In this document: piece after piece, positions 23,166 to 35,830 of the stretch
How the letters are laid out: every line of letters starts with the position of its first letter
How positions within the stretch are numbered: position 1 is the first letter of the stretch
Assembly: GCA_027405735.1 (NCBI GenBank)
Contig: JAPEHQ010000007.1
Location: 2,195,001 to 2,259,000, forward strand
Direction of reading: 5' to 3'
Origin: Mucor racemosus
Lineage: Eukaryota > Mucoromycota > Mucoromycetes > Mucorales > Mucoraceae
Length of the DNA: 64,000 nucleotides
The notes under the pieces: model-generated
Seen by the model: the letters and a program-made list of their open reading frames with translations, nothing else
Database searches by the model: none
What the model was told of the DNA's origin: nothing
Made by a program: the position numbers and the translations under genes

Positions 23166-23639
23166 CAATGTTATGTCAATACTCACCATAGGTATCACAT
23201 CCAAGGTCTCAGTCTATAATTATTGTTACAGTAAATCAATGCAGATCATTGCGCGATTTACATTATATTCTTAGATAGTAAAAACCTAGTAATAGTTATA
23301 ATTAATGTGTATAAATACATCCAAAGGATGTATTGTTAATAAAAGGGTAATACTCTGGCAAGATTATTTATATAGACTCTTTTGACATTTCATGTTTGTT
23401 AAAAGTGGTTTAGATGCAGAGTATCCTATATAACTCCTCCAATAGCAGCCCTCACTAAATGTCATGTGAACAATGGTGCTCCTTGTTGTCGGCTTCTATG
23501 GTACAGTTGAGTTCATGATACATTGGAAATATGTTGAGATATTCTGAATGCTGGAGTTTTTGTTGCAAAAATAATTATCCATACAAGACTTTTTGCCTAA
23601 TCTATTGATCAATGATATGGTTTCTTCAATAGCATACAA
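23166..23639. other. Spacer after the inverted repeat copy
   Basis: AT-rich. A TATAAATAC box at about 23,310 is followed by AATAAAAGG at 23,338, a pattern also seen in the LTR-like stretches at 7-9 kb. No gene is recognised. Confidence 0.35.
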
Positions 23640-24221
23640 TTAATCCAACCACAAATAGCCATTCAAACCATTAGTTAGTGATGTAAACAGAGACTGAAAG
23701 TTGATAAAGAGTGACAACAAATGAATTACTTGTAGTTGATGGAAATTATTACTGATTTCAAACTTGAGATTGAGTACTCGCATTGCAGGGTATATTTTGA
23801 GAGGGAAAGAAGTATTAAAATGGTTTTTGTTCAAAGGATAAGCATTTGATAACTCTTGCAATAGAGAAATGGCATCCAAAAGTGAATAAAAAGTAATAGA
23901 TCGACACGATATCTCGGAAAGGTGAAGCTTATTAAGATGAGAAAATCTCTGAATAGTACTAAAAATAGCTTGATTTGCTTCCAAAGATACTTCAGTTAAT
24001 GAATATCTATATTTATTCAGACAAAGCTCATAGTTTTTGTTGCCAAGCAATTCCGGTGTGCTTGCAAGGTTTCGTAACTTTTTACTTGATTTCAGTAGTT
24101 TACTGTACATAGACTGATAAACATCATTTTCATATTTATCGTTTTTGAGGAGCTCATTGATATGTTCATGTAAAATGAAGAAGAAAATGTATTTTATAAT
24201 GAAAATAATAAATAGCAGCAA
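23640..24221 (-). pseudogene. LRR/F-box-like protein fragment
   Basis: ORF of up to 193 codons. The first 18 or so residues are a low-complexity Phe/Ile run and probably not real. The remainder (SKKLRNLASTPELLGNKN, LTEVSLEANQAIFSTIQRF, LNKLHLSEISCRSI, LQELSNAYP, MRVLNLKFEIS) has leucine periodicity of the kind found in the LRR part of fungal F-box proteins. No F-box is visible and the ORF ends abruptly, so this is more likely a truncated remnant than a complete gene. It has no close neighbours. Alternative: a lineage-specific small protein. Confidence 0.4.
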
Positions 24222-27200
24222 TTTATACCATCAGTTTTTTGTTAATCATGGTAAAATAAAATATGTCTGTATAACAATAAATACTGTAAAACCTGTATAT
24301 ATATAGTTCACATTTATGTGTATCACAATTCGCAACAGTTGTCAACTTAATTTAGAAAAAAATCCAGACCTTGAGGTCAATTTTTAATTGTTGTATACAC
24401 TTTTATGGATATGAAATTATGCTAAAAACTCATTCAAGTCAACATATTTTGCACTCTCTAAAAGAGTACCTTAATATGTCGCACGAGTATGGCTTGAGCC
24501 TTCGCCATATTTAAGCAATGAAGTGCATAGTAAATTGTGTTGGTCTAATAAATAGTTTACATATAACTATTGATCGGGTGGTGTAATTTTTGAAAAATGT
24601 TTTCACCCAAATTTTTTTGTAAACTTCAAGTGAAATTTTAATGATTTTTTGACTTTAAGTCTTGAACATCATATTATTTTTAATTTTAAACTTGTTTAAA
24701 TAATATATATGAACTTTATCTATCGATCAAGATGTTATATGCAATTGCAATTACGTTCTTCGTGGAGAAAATCAAGATTTTTTCAAGTATAAAAGTTCTA
24801 TGGATAGCTTTCTGTTAGTGCCAAACATGGATATAAAAAAATTACTGCTCAATTATTTTACTTGTTTGAAAATTACAATAGAGTGACCTTAAACCAAAGT
24901 ATGTTGTATATCAATTTAAAATATTCGATTTTTAATATCGAACTAGTTCTTTAAAACAGTTTCCTGTGGAGATAAATTCAAGCAAAGGTATAATTCAAAG
25001 CAGTACAATATTAATGCCATACTTTAAAGGATCTGTTTGCATTAAGTAAGGCATTTTTTCCAATATTAATTATTATGACAGTAATTTGTAATATCACGGG
25101 TATACTCTTGAGTTTTTTGCATACAAGTTGCTTATGCAAAAACTGCAGCATAATATAAATTCATTTTTTCGGAAATAATGCTTTTGAGTGCCAATTACGG
25201 CAAGTGGTAATGGTTCATGAAGTTTATACCAAGGATGTATAGTGAGCGAGGATTTGACCTGGTTACATTTAAACGTGGTATACATAAAATGCGGGTTAGT
25301 GCCTCATTTCGTACTTTTCATCGAAACGGAGCCCAATATAAGTGCATACAAGGTAAACATTAATAACATAATGCCCAAATTAAGCTGAAGTTACTTCATT
25401 TATACATTTACGATGTTCCATCATCATAAAGTAGTACTGTATTCATTTACTTGCAGAACTATTACAGTTAGGCAACAAATTATGCATTTTCACTGCTGGC
25501 TTCTGCTATATATTTGGCGAATTTTAAAGCGCGTCGTAAGCTTGAAAACAAGGGAAATAATAAATAATCACAGAAAAACCACATTATATAGCTTCAAAGT
25601 GGTATAAAATTAGTACTAAGCATTAAATTAGACTCTGGTCTACCTTTTGATACTACATTTGCATAGGTTAGGCGAAATTTTTGTAGTTTTTGAAGCAACA
25701 TGAGATAGACGACAACAGTTTTTCTGACTTTTTCAGGAAAAGTAATTTTCAAAATCGGAGCGTGCAATATCTAGGCGTGCCACAAATACATTCAAAGCAC
25801 CATTTAAAAGCCAAGAAGCAGATAAATGCATACAATTTTATATGTTATATTTTACATGCATATTGGAGAAGTATTTACTCCTCGAAGTTGAGCTTTGTGT
25901 CAAAAATCGCCAAAAAAAACCTGAATATCTTTCACTACACTGAGTTTCAAAGCTGTAGTAGTAGTGGAGACGAAAAAATGAATTCCATTTCAACTATAAA
26001 GGGCTTTTATGCTATGGATGAGTGTCTTATCTACTAAGAATATTGTTGAAAAGCAAATAAAGAATATCGAGAGATTGTTTGTATTTTTTTTTTTTTTTTT
26101 TTTTTTGAGAATTATCGCATAATAAAACAATTTGTATTCGAAATATTAAACTCTATGCTTAAAACACAAAAATAAAGTAGCTTCTATAAAAGAATAATTA
26201 GGAATACCGGTTTCATTTTTGTGTTATGAGATAAAAGATTACAATTATCAATTATGTCATAAAGAATCCCATCATTTCATTGAATAGAAAAGAATGATTT
26301 TCCGGAAATTATTAGGCTCGAGCCAATTGGACGAAAAATGATTGTAGTTGATAATGAATTCCATTTCAAACAAGAAATGGGCTAACTTTTTTATAAATCC
26401 TAAAAGAAGGAGTGTGTGTGTATATTTCCCAACTATATTGTAGTTACATAACCAACAATTTCGATTGAAAACAAATAAACATTAGGTAAACGATCTGTAT
26501 GATACACCAAGTTAATCATATGAAAGTATTTTGGAGTCGAGTTACAAAGAATTCAGAACAATGCAAATATTTTCAGTGGGTGTTCCTATTGGTATTTGTC
26601 AAGGATATCCCCACATTTTTATCATTGTCCCCACATGTTCTTTTTTTTTTGTGGTACAGAGAGAAAAAAAATTTATAACATGATTTCTCTTAAAAATGGT
26701 GGTAATTCATTCATTTATTTGCAAATGTTGTTGGATATTACTATGCGTTTCAAGAGTTTATATCAGAGAAAAAATTATGCCTTTTAACAAAAAAAAAAGA
26801 AAAAGAGAAAGAAGCTACAAAACCAATTATAAACATTGTATCTTGAAAAGTAGGGATGAAAGGGTCTCATTGAGAAAAACGGAGAGAACCAATTAAACTA
26901 GACCATAAATAATTTAAGTGTGTGTGTTCTTGAGAAAGAAGGGATAAAAGGGTATTATTAAGTAAATTGGTTTATAGCGTTGTAACACAATCCATGTTTC
27001 TCTCTCTCTCTTGATTTCAAATATAGAAAGATCAGGTCCAAATAGAAAAAAAAGAACCAAGATGGGAATTGGACTTTACCTCGGAATTAGGGGCAAAAGG
27101 GTAATTATCAATGTCTGACAAAACGAGACAATTTACTCACGAATTTGAAAAAAAGGATCAAGAGGGACCTTTGTAAGTAATCCATTTTCTAATGTAGTGT

Positions 27201-28316
27201 GATATGGGAAAACTGGGAGCAATTGGTACCATAAATACACACACTTTTTTTATACCAAATTCCCAATGCATGCTCATTTGATAATCAAGCCCCCCTTAGT
27301 CCCTACGGAGACAATCGGGCAGAAAGAAATGTACATTTTACATTATATTATATATATAGTAAAGTATGACAGTATGCTAAATAGGTCCATGATGTGTATA
27401 TGTAAATAAGAGTAGGATTAGAGATAGTAATCTATACACAAACAATATATATTCAGCAACATGAAATATATATATATTATATATATATATATTTTTTTTT
27501 TTTTTTTAAGTATTAAAATTAACATTTGCATTTTTTTCATTGTTAAATGTTTCATATTTCATACCCTGATTTTTTAGGCTTATAGAGGACCCTTCGATCC
27601 CTAATTGCTAGGCAACAAACAGTGGGAAATGGGAAAATCTAGGGAAACTTGAAAAGCGGGGTATTGAGTTTGATTGGGAAATCATTGAACGAGCAAATTC
27701 GAATTTCCCATTGAATTATGATAATCCCTCTTTTCCCTAAAAAAAAACTTTTTTTTTTTTGCTTTGATGTTTTTGATTGATTAACTTTATTACTTCATCT
27801 TTCTGTTTTGTTATGATGCTTTTCGCCGGTGATCGGAAAATAATCGTGAGAATTACAGGTTGTAAAGCCATCTCCGTCATTCCCATCCTTCATTGCTTTA
27901 TGCTTTCGAATAAAGGCTAAGATGATGTTTGGAATTCTAATGGGATAAATTTACATTTCTCAAAACTTTTTTTACATTTTAATTTCCATGCTAGAATATA
28001 ATAATTTCGTAGATATATTTCTCTTTTTATTTGTGCATTCGGAAAATTTAACAAAAAGCATTTCCCGTTTGTAATTTGGGATTTATCTGGGAAGACGAAC
28101 AATAAAAAAATTCATGTGATGGTTAATTGCTATAGGTGCAGACACATACCTTGAGCTTTTATATAAATCAAAAGTTTTAGGTAATTGACGGGAAAATTGG
28201 AAACTTTTTTTTGGTTATATTTAACATATGAAAAGACCCGTTGCTCCCTTCTTTTTTTTTTTCTCTTTTTTTTTCTCTCTCTCTTTTCTTTCTTTCTTTG
28301 AAAAAATAACATTATA
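24222..28316. other. Long gene-poor interval upstream of the WRKY-like gene
   Basis: No convincing ORF on either strand. It includes a GGAGCGTGC motif at 25,757, a long T run (26,085-26,106), and an AT dinucleotide tract with a T run (27,468-27,508). A CT-rich leader (28,250-28,300) lies immediately before the start codon of the downstream gene. The last kilobase probably contains its regulatory region. Confidence 0.4.
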
Positions 28317-29460
28317 ATGCTTACTAGTAATAGCTTATTATTATCTTCTTCATCGTCTTCAACAAATAATTCTGTCTATCCTCCATCTCCTCCAATGTCT
28401 TCCTCTTCCAAGTCAATACAAGGCGGCTTTCTTAATCTTGAAAAAGTTGTTTCTACATATGGAAATCAACCAGAATTATTAGAGCTTATTTTATCAAGCA
28501 AAGTGGAAGAAGATCGCAGAAGAGCAGAAGAAGCAAAACTTCGTAGAAAAGAAATTGATTTCATGCTTCAAAAGCAGCAGCAACAACAAAATGAAAAGAC
28601 ATTATTACCACCCATTTCGCATAGAGTAAATTCGCTCTCCTCTGCAACTTCAAACGGGTCCAACGATTCAACATTACCGCGGTTACAACAGTATCACAAT
28701 AACCACAATAGCCATCATCACCATTCTAATTCTCCATGGAAAAATTCAGACTTTAATTCTTCCATTGGCAGCACAAAAAGAAGAAATAGTAGCAGTATTG
28801 AAATGTTATTGAGTCCATCTCCAAATCCATCAGATTTAAAATTACCCGAGCTTTCTTTGACTCCATCGTCTTCATCATCTACTATTCGACACATCAACCA
28901 ACTTCAGTAAGTGTTCTATTAAATTACAATTATAAAAACAAAAAAAAAACTAAATTTATCTTTTTCTTTAAATCAGTTATCCTCCTATTTTGAATACTAA
29001 TAAACGTTCTCGGTCTACTTGCTCATACGACGAAGAAGAGCAAGGATATTCTGCTGCTGGTTCAGCTCCTCCATCTCCTCCTATTGAACCTGCTACTACC
29101 TCCACTACTACCGCTACTACTACTACTGGTACTAAGCGTCGTAGACGTGAAATGCAATCAATTTCTACCATCATTGAAACCAGAGAATTTCCTTATAATG
29201 ATGATTATCTCTGGAAAAATAATGGCAATACTGTTCATAAAAAGACAGGATTCAAGAGCATCTATTATAAATGTTCCAACAGTGCAAAGGTTAGTTTATA
29301 TTAGTAAAATACGATTACTCTGTTTTATTAATAAATTATATTATAGGGTTGTCCTGTTAATAAAACTGTAACATTTAAAGATAATGGTGAACATCTTATC
29401 AAATACAGAGGTCAGCATTTGTCCGAATGTAATCGTATTAAACGTATTACAGACCTTTGA
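28317..29460 (+). CDS. WRKY/FLYWCH-like zinc-finger protein, probable transcription factor
   Basis: Three exons, 28317-28906, 28977-29289 and 29347-29460, give 338 aa; both junctions keep the frame. The N-terminal half is Ser/Gln/His-rich with an amphipathic helix (PELLELILSSKVEEDRRRAE, about residues 50-75). A basic TKRRRRE patch lies at about 249-255. The C-terminal domain (about 270-330) matches the WRKY-GCM1 superfamily layout: LWKNNGN at 275-281 in the place of the plant WRKYGQ strand, YYKC (C296), GCPV (C303), then IKYRGQHLSEC supplying H325 and C329. That is a C-x6-C-x21-H-x3-C pattern, C2HC rather than the plant C2HH. The motif is split between exons 2 and 3. Function as a DNA-binding regulator is inference from the fold family; the target is unknown. 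Confidence 0.85.
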
Positions 29461-30817
29461 TTAAAGTGAATTAGATGATTGTATATAAATTCACACTATA
29501 TATTTTATAAAGTGATACCCTTTCCACCCTTTTTTTTAACAACTTCCCCTGTAAAACCTTATTTATTTATCAAACTATTATACTACCCCACACAAAATTA
29601 TGTACCTTTTTATTTTATTCCTTATGTAAATATGTTGCCAACTTATATATCTATTGCTTGATTGAAGAAAAAATAAAAGATTATTATATATTTCTGTTAT
29701 TACCACTCTCTCAAATATAAAAATAATAGCCCATTATAATCACTAATTGGATAATGTCATAATATTTACACTTTATTTGTAAAAATATCCGGATTTTCAA
29801 AATATGATATAAATGAAACCAACAACAAAGAAGGATGAATATAGAGAAATATGGAAAAGAAACGGCTAGTACATTGTATCAAATTGTAAGGTAAGCAAAA
29901 TCACTTACCTTCCCCTTGAAGGAAAAGTGTATTTGGGGTTTGACGGCTTTAACCGCCATGGATGAAATTTTATATCAGCCTTTTGCCTTGATGTGCCAAG
30001 AAGAGAGGGAAGGGAGTGATAGACTTTGCACCAGAACAGGAAACAAACTCTTTAGCATAGTCTTCTCTTTGGTTTAGATTTTTGCATCTATATAGATCGT
30101 GAATAAAGAAATAAAATTATATATTTGGGAAAGTAATCACCTTTATAGACTATGACTAAAGTTGGGAGTAGTCGTATCTGGCATTCTGGGTAGAGAATCG
30201 GCATGTGTAGCATCAAGAGGCTCTTGAATAGTTAAGAGCTTGTAGGATAAAATATATTTGCTATATATAGTTTTTAAATGTGTATAAGAGAAAGGATGTA
30301 TATATACTAAATACTCTTGCTGGTCTTATAAAAAAAAACTGCCTCTGTATTTATTGCAGTATTCTCATGAACGTAGAGTATGAAACCTGATTTAATTGTA
30401 ATTTTCTCATGGACATCAACTATAAAGGGGGATGATATGGGTATATTCTTATAAAATCTGATTAAATATATCTTTTCTTAAGGATCTTGGTTATAGAACG
30501 TAATACATTTATAAATCTTTTGATCACATCAACATCGAAATATGATTTATTCATAAAGGGTCAAGCTGTGCTGTGTCTAAAATTAGAAATGTTCTCCAAA
30601 TGCTTTATGTGGGAGCAGTATATATATATATATTGATTTTGTAGTACAAACGATGATGTATGGTGAGTTTTTGTATAGAATGCTTACTTTATAATTTTAC
30701 TCAGGTGATTTATCTAGTTTTTTCCCATTGAGCCTACTATATACCTCCATTTTTTATCCTCCTTTCTTTTCTTATTCTACTTTTCTCTCTCTCTTGACAT
30801 TTCCTTGAAACTTTACA
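29461..30817. other. Intergenic, WRKY-like gene to COX7
   Basis: AT-rich non-coding DNA. The stretch before 30,818 (TCTTTTCTTATTC, CTCTCTCTC) is a pyrimidine-rich leader like those of other genes here. No further gene is seen. Confidence 0.4.
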
Positions 30818-31061
30818 ATGATCAATAGACCTAATAACGTACTTGCAAACCAACGTTATTTTCAAGCTCCATCCAAAACTCCTCTTTGGATCAAAGGCCC
30901 AAGAGATAAATTCATCGTTACAATTGTGTTCACTGGTCTCGGTGTTGGTGTTCTTGGTTCACTTATTGGTGCTGGAAAGTAAGTTTTATATAAGATGCTC
31001 TTTTCTTTGTAGTTGTTAATCATGTAAAATTTATAGGATGATCGTTGGAAATAAGAACTAG
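30818..31061 (+). CDS. COX7: Cytochrome c oxidase subunit 7 (VIIa family)
   Basis: Two exons, 30818-30978 and 31037-31061, encode 61 aa. The protein has the Cox7/VIIa layout: a short N-terminal matrix part (NQRYFQAPSKTPLWIKGPRD, matching the FQ-x-S-x-KPLW-x-x-PR pattern of yeast Cox7) followed by one hydrophobic membrane segment (FIVTIVFTGLGVGVLGSLIG) and a short polar tail. The second exon adds only MIVGNKN. It is expected to be a nuclear-encoded accessory subunit of respiratory complex IV in the inner mitochondrial membrane. It is short, so annotation pipelines may miss it; the intron is 58 nt with GTAAGT and TAG. Confidence 0.85.
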
Positions 31062-32034
31062 ATCCACATGCTGCATATAAAAAAATAAAATACTTTTGCT
31101 TGTTTAATTTTCAGTTTTTGAAAAGAAAATTGTGTGTTTCATATATATTTGTTGTGTATAAATTGAACATGTTGGTTTTAACTGGTTTCTTCACACAGTG
31201 CTTATTGTAATGTAGCAGGTGTAACTAAAGTGGAGATATATGCTAATTATTATCTGCATTTTAAGCGGAATCTGAGTATCCGAAAAAAAAACATACAAAA
31301 TTGTAGATCATAATTTGGCATCCCACTCTTACCTATACTACAAAAGTTTTCAATTTTGTACCATTGATTCATAAAAAAGTATTCAATTATTTATATTGCA
31401 CTATCGACTACCATAAGCCGTTTAAAGGTACAATATAAACTATTGATTTAGTTGATACTGCCATATATACTAATTCTGCCTGATTTGACCCTATTTTTTA
31501 TTTGGAATGGTCTGCTAACCCACAGACCCCACTCGAAAAAAAAATACGCATTTTGTTCCTACAATTTAAATTCTATAACTTTCCATAAAACTACACGTGT
31601 AGTATATATGTTGAAACATTTAGCCTATTTGGATCAATATCCATTGGTTATTACAAACATTTTTCTATAGATTTACTGGGCGTTAGGGGCAGCTTCAAAA
31701 TTTAATTTCGAATATACTGCCAAAATATTGCAATAATAGAACAGACGAACGCTCCATTGTCGCCTGTTCTATCATGGTAGATTGTGTTAATTTTAATTCT
31801 TTGAATTTTTTAATGAATAAATGCAGACTTATGATGGCGTTAATTGGAAAACATCATGCCATTTATATAAATGTTCTTTTCAAATACTATTGCAATATAT
31901 AATTCTTCTGAAAGAATGTATGTCTATCCATAAATATATAAGAGAAATATATATATATATATATATATATGTGCACAGAAACCCGAGTTATTAAAAAAAA
32001 CAATTGTTGCAATTATAATGCTCGATACAGTTAT
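31062..32034. other. Intergenic, downstream of COX7
   Basis: AT-rich with a TA microsatellite at about 31,950-31,971. No gene is recognised. It merges into repeat R4. Confidence 0.4.
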
Positions 32035-33300
32035 TTGAGAAAAGTTGAATTTCAAAATTTCAAATCTTCAAAATTGGAGCGTATTCTCTTTTCTATGACT
32101 AACTCTAATACAAAACACGTTTATAAACAGTATGCCAAAGATACTACAAAATAAATATGAATTGGCTGCATTATGCTATCTGTCTTCTAACTTGTTTTAT
32201 ATCTTACAACAGATTCAAAAACACTAATTTTTTTTTAAAAACTGGGTCCTACGTTTCATCCCTGCTCTACTTTTTTTTTCACTAAATAACACCAAGAAAA
32301 AATTATACGCCAATATACCTGAGATGTCCAGCTTTTATTAAAAAATAAGCATCCAAAAATATCCTATTTTTTGCAGTTGGTATAAATTTTTCAATGCTAA
32401 TGTTTCAGATTTTTACGCGTATTTCAACTTCAACGCTAAATACTGAAAGCTTTCAGGCTCCATATCTCTGCAAAAAATTAAGCTATACTAACACTTTTTA
32501 ATAATAAAACTTGCTTGTTTTGAAGTGTTATATAACATATTTTAATATAAAAAAAATCTGAGCACTTTTATTTTTTTTTCTTTTTTTTTGGCACTTCTAT
32601 AGTAGGTTTCAAAATATTGGCTAAATTGAGCAACATTTTTTTTGCATTCACGTCATTAAGCTCGTTGAGCTCTCTCGGATCCAATTTAGTTTTTTTTAAA
32701 ATGTTGATTTTTCGTGGAGATATCCTAAAAAATGTGTACAAAAAGGTACCTCCATTTCTAGCTTTCATTTTCCCCTTATATACCCTCATCCCAAATTCTG
32801 TATCTGAAAAAAAAAGTTCACAAAAATCTCGTTTTCTCTACGAAAAATGTAGCTAGAAAATTTTATAATAGCTTGATCGATATATAATAGTTTTGCGCAT
32901 TTTTTCAATTAGTTATATTTTAAATATGCTTATAAAAAGTGATGTGTATCTTTAAAAAACCTCCAAAATTTCAACTGCATTTTACGCAAAATTTAATGTG
33001 GAATGTTTTCCTAATTTTTGTTGGGATGTATGCAGAATTTAAAACTGTACAAAAGTTATTTAATACTCTAGGTTGATTTACTTTGCATTTCATGAGCTTT
33101 TAAACAATTTTGTTTTTTCGAATAATTTTTTGGCTTATTTAACAAATAAATTTTGAAGCCCCGTTACTGTAGATTTTAAGCTGTGATATGGGCTATTATT
33201 TTGATTATCTCGACGAAAAATCAAAATTCTTTGTTGAAACAAAAAATGCAGAGTAGCTTAGAGTGGGATCTATCTTGTGAGCACAAAAAATTAATGCCTC
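32035..33300 (+). repeat. Dispersed non-coding repeat, 5'-truncated copy R4
   Basis: Collinear with R1 from about 5,590 onward: CAAAATTGGAGCGTA (32,070), AAAACTGGGTC (32,238), TTCACTAAATAACACC (32,278), AAAATGTTGATTTTTCGTGG (32,698), TATACCCTCATCCCAAATT (32,779) and GGATCTATCTTGTGAGCAC (33,268). The first several hundred bases of R1 and R3 are absent. It has no target duplication like the one in R3, so it shows the empty site. Confidence 0.7.
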
Positions 33301-34397
33301 AATTTAGGCCAATCTTGATAAACTTTGGCCAATGTTTGGCCAGTGCACTTATATTCTGGTATTAGTATTGCTATTTTCAGAGAGATATCGATGGCCTATA
33401 GGGTGATAGTACATCTTCTTTGAAGGTTTGACGTGCAGTTTAACTCATCATCTTAATGCTAGCTTTATTTTACCTTTCAAGTGACAGATATCTGAAGTAA
33501 AGCAAACTTATGAATGTCAATTGACAATTATCTAAAGATCCTTCCCAATTCATTAGCAATACAAATTCCAGTTTCAACCTACATTTTAATTTTGAATTTT
33601 TGTTTTGGGATACTGTATGTCAATAATTATCATCGAGCAAACAAGCTAAAAATACTGATAGTACCATAAAGAGGTGTTGTTTTTCGTTTTTGAAGCTTTG
33701 TTTAATGCTGTGTAAGGTGTTTTCCTTATCAGATATCTGTAATAAACTTTATATTTTTTATAAAATAAAAGTATTGCTATGATTTGAACATGCTTTAAAA
33801 TAGATGCAATAACTTTGATTCATATTGTGTTGCTTTTTTAATAGGAAAAAAGTCTTTAAAAGTATACATGACCAAGTAAATTTATGGATTGCATTACTAT
33901 TATCATTATCTTTCACACCAAGCTTTCTCTTATATAAATAATAGATATTTTTATTCAAAGCTGCAATATGTCTTAAGAAACAAATGCACAATGACTTCCT
34001 AATACTAACAAAAAGATTTGTGGAGTCAATGTAGGATTATTCTAACCTTTAGCTCTAATACCAAACATTGGGATACTCAAATGCTTCTGTTTCTTATTTT
34101 GATATTTGATTGAGTAGATGAAAAGTGCATTTAAAAAGATCAGATTTTCTTTAAATCGACATAAAATCTGAAGTATCGTAGCTTGTACTTTCTAGCTCGA
34201 GAAAATGCTAGAATAGCTTAACATCAATGAAACTAACTGATCCTCAATATCATGCAGCATTAAACGACAAGCAGAAATGGTCACAGGGTAGGGCCGGGGT
34301 GGCTTTCATCAACCTGCAAAATGACCGACGACAACCACCCCCTCATTTTGAAGATATTCCTTTATCCCTTGTCACCTTTTATACAATATAATATACA
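33301..34397. other. Intergenic, upstream of mitochondrial uS19 gene
   Basis: Non-coding. A local GC-rich patch (34,284-34,305, GGGTAGGGCCGGGGTGGC) about 100 bp upstream of the start codon stands out from the AT-rich background and may be a promoter element. Nothing else is recognised. Confidence 0.4.
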
Positions 34398-34722
34398 ATG
34401 CCTCGTGCAGCTTGGAAAGGTCCATTTTTTGTTGCATTCCCTGGTTTGAAGCAAGCTGTTCAAGCTGGTACACCTATTGCCACTCAAGGTTTGTGAATTG
34501 AAATTTAATAAAATGCTTCCAGAACTTTTTAACTCAAAAATTGTTCATTTTATAGCTCGTAGCTGTACTATCTTACCGTCATTTGTTGGACTCAAATTCT
34601 TGGTACACAATGGCAAAGATTACTTACCAGTTCATGTCACTGAAGAGATGATTGGGCATAAATTGGGTGAATTTGCGTTTACTAGAAAGCGTTTCACTTA
34701 TCGTTTTACCAAGGCCAAATAG
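34398..34722 (+). CDS. RSM19: Mitochondrial small ribosomal subunit protein uS19m
   Basis: Two exons, 34398-34488 and 34556-34722, give 85 aa, close to yeast Rsm19 (91 aa). The protein carries the uS19 signature: [11 protein letters not shown] at the N-terminus, then [40 protein letters not shown] and a basic tail [10 protein letters not shown]. It is a nuclear-encoded component of the head of the mitochondrial small subunit. The intron (67 nt, GTTTGT donor) splits the Ala codon after residue 30. The gene is convergent with the polyprenol reductase gene, with stop codons about 140 bp apart. Confidence 0.93.
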
Positions 34723-34865
34723 ACAAAATATTCAAACATTTTATTTACAATACAAAAACCTTATATATACGCTTTTACTTCACAAACAAACACAGACAGA
34801 CACAAACACACATACACAACGCACAACTTGTACAATAAAAAAAAAGATGCTTTTTATTTAATTCA

Positions 34866-35765
34866 TTAATAAAGACCGGGTATAATTCTCCTGCGACCAT
34901 GAGGGAAAGCTTGATTGTATTTTTCTGTAGAGAAATGTTTGTGATACCACATTTGAGTTTCTTTGGAAATGATGGATAAATTTACTGTTGTCCAAATTAG
35001 ACCACAAATCATAATATAGCTTTGAAAGCGATATAGTATATTGAGTGAGAGATAGATCAAAATATCTGCAAAATAGTGAGGCGTAACCAACATTTCAAAC
35101 CAATCCCCTCTTGGGATAGAGTAACCTTCATTTTTAGACCTTAATGAGGATAAAATGGCATGACATTTGTATTGATGATATGAGGCGTATAAAAATAAAC
35201 TGATTGCCAGTATGGTCATCATGTCTACAGATGCTTGTTGATGCAAAGATTCAAAATTAGAGACACCTTCAAGCCAAGAACCGAGCACCATGGCGCCATA
35301 AAACCCAATGCCGACCAAATAATGTGAAATGTGCATGGTGGCTGTCTTTGATGGCTTTTCTATCCAAAAAGATTCATATACACGTCTAATCAAATGACAC
35401 GTTATAAGCGTCAATCCAATGTTACATTGCTGCTGAGATAAACGATGACTCCCGGTACGATCATCATAGAGATCAAGCAAACGTATCAATAACAGAGGTT
35501 TCTTGAAATAAAAGAGAGAAATCAACTCTACAATTGAGATAATTGCAGAAATCAGACCAATGACATAAAAATGACTGAAATAATGCTTTGGGACAACAAG
35601 TTTTGAGAGTTGATTAGCCCAATTAGTTGTAGGTTTTTTATTATTGTGTAGATTTAGTTTTCCATATGACAATACAGAAGCTTGTAATTCATGTAATTGT
35701 TGGGCACATATACTTAGAATAGTAAGTATAATTAAACATGTACAAATAAAAATGATCAAATACAT
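34866..35765 (-). CDS. DFG10: Polyprenol reductase (SRD5A3/Dfg10 family)
   Basis: Single exon of 299 aa using the ATG at 35,765. Upstream in-frame ATGs exist but would run through the 3' end of DSC3, and the chosen start gives a natural N-terminal membrane segment (MYLIIFICTCLIILTILSIC). Several further hydrophobic helices follow. The C-terminal steroid 5-alpha-reductase-type signature is clear: IPRGDWFEMLVTPHYFADIL, then MWYHKHFS and the terminal HGRRRIIPGLY. Conserved HLIRRVYESFWIEKPSKTA lies mid-protein. Family members reduce polyprenol in the ER as part of the dolichol supply for N-glycosylation. The start codon is only 65 bp from the DSC3 stop, in a TATATA plus pyrimidine-rich spacer. 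Confidence 0.9.
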   Translation of the reverse strand: MYLIIFICTCLIILTILSICAQQLHELQASVLSYGKLNLHNNKKPTTNWANQLSKLVVPKHYFSHFYVIGLISAIISIVELISLFYFKKPLLLIRLLDLYDDRTGSHRLSQQQCNIGLTLITCHLIRRVYESFWIEKPSKTATMHISHYLVGIGFYGAMVLGSWLEGVSNFESLHQQASVDMMTILAISLFLYASYHQYKCHAILSSLRSKNEGYSIPRGDWFEMLVTPHYFADILIYLSLNILYRFQSYIMICGLIWTTVNLSIISKETQMWYHKHFSTEKYNQAFPHGRRRIIPGLY

Positions 35766-35830
35766 GATATGAATGAATGAAGAAAGAGAAAAGGAAAGAA
35801 AATGTGGATATATAGGCGGGGAGTGGATAT

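Noticed and set aside
25690..26037. 115-codon ORF as a gene
   Set aside because: It runs through a copy of the GGAGCGTGC repeat motif, begins at a non-ATG codon and has no protein-like pattern.
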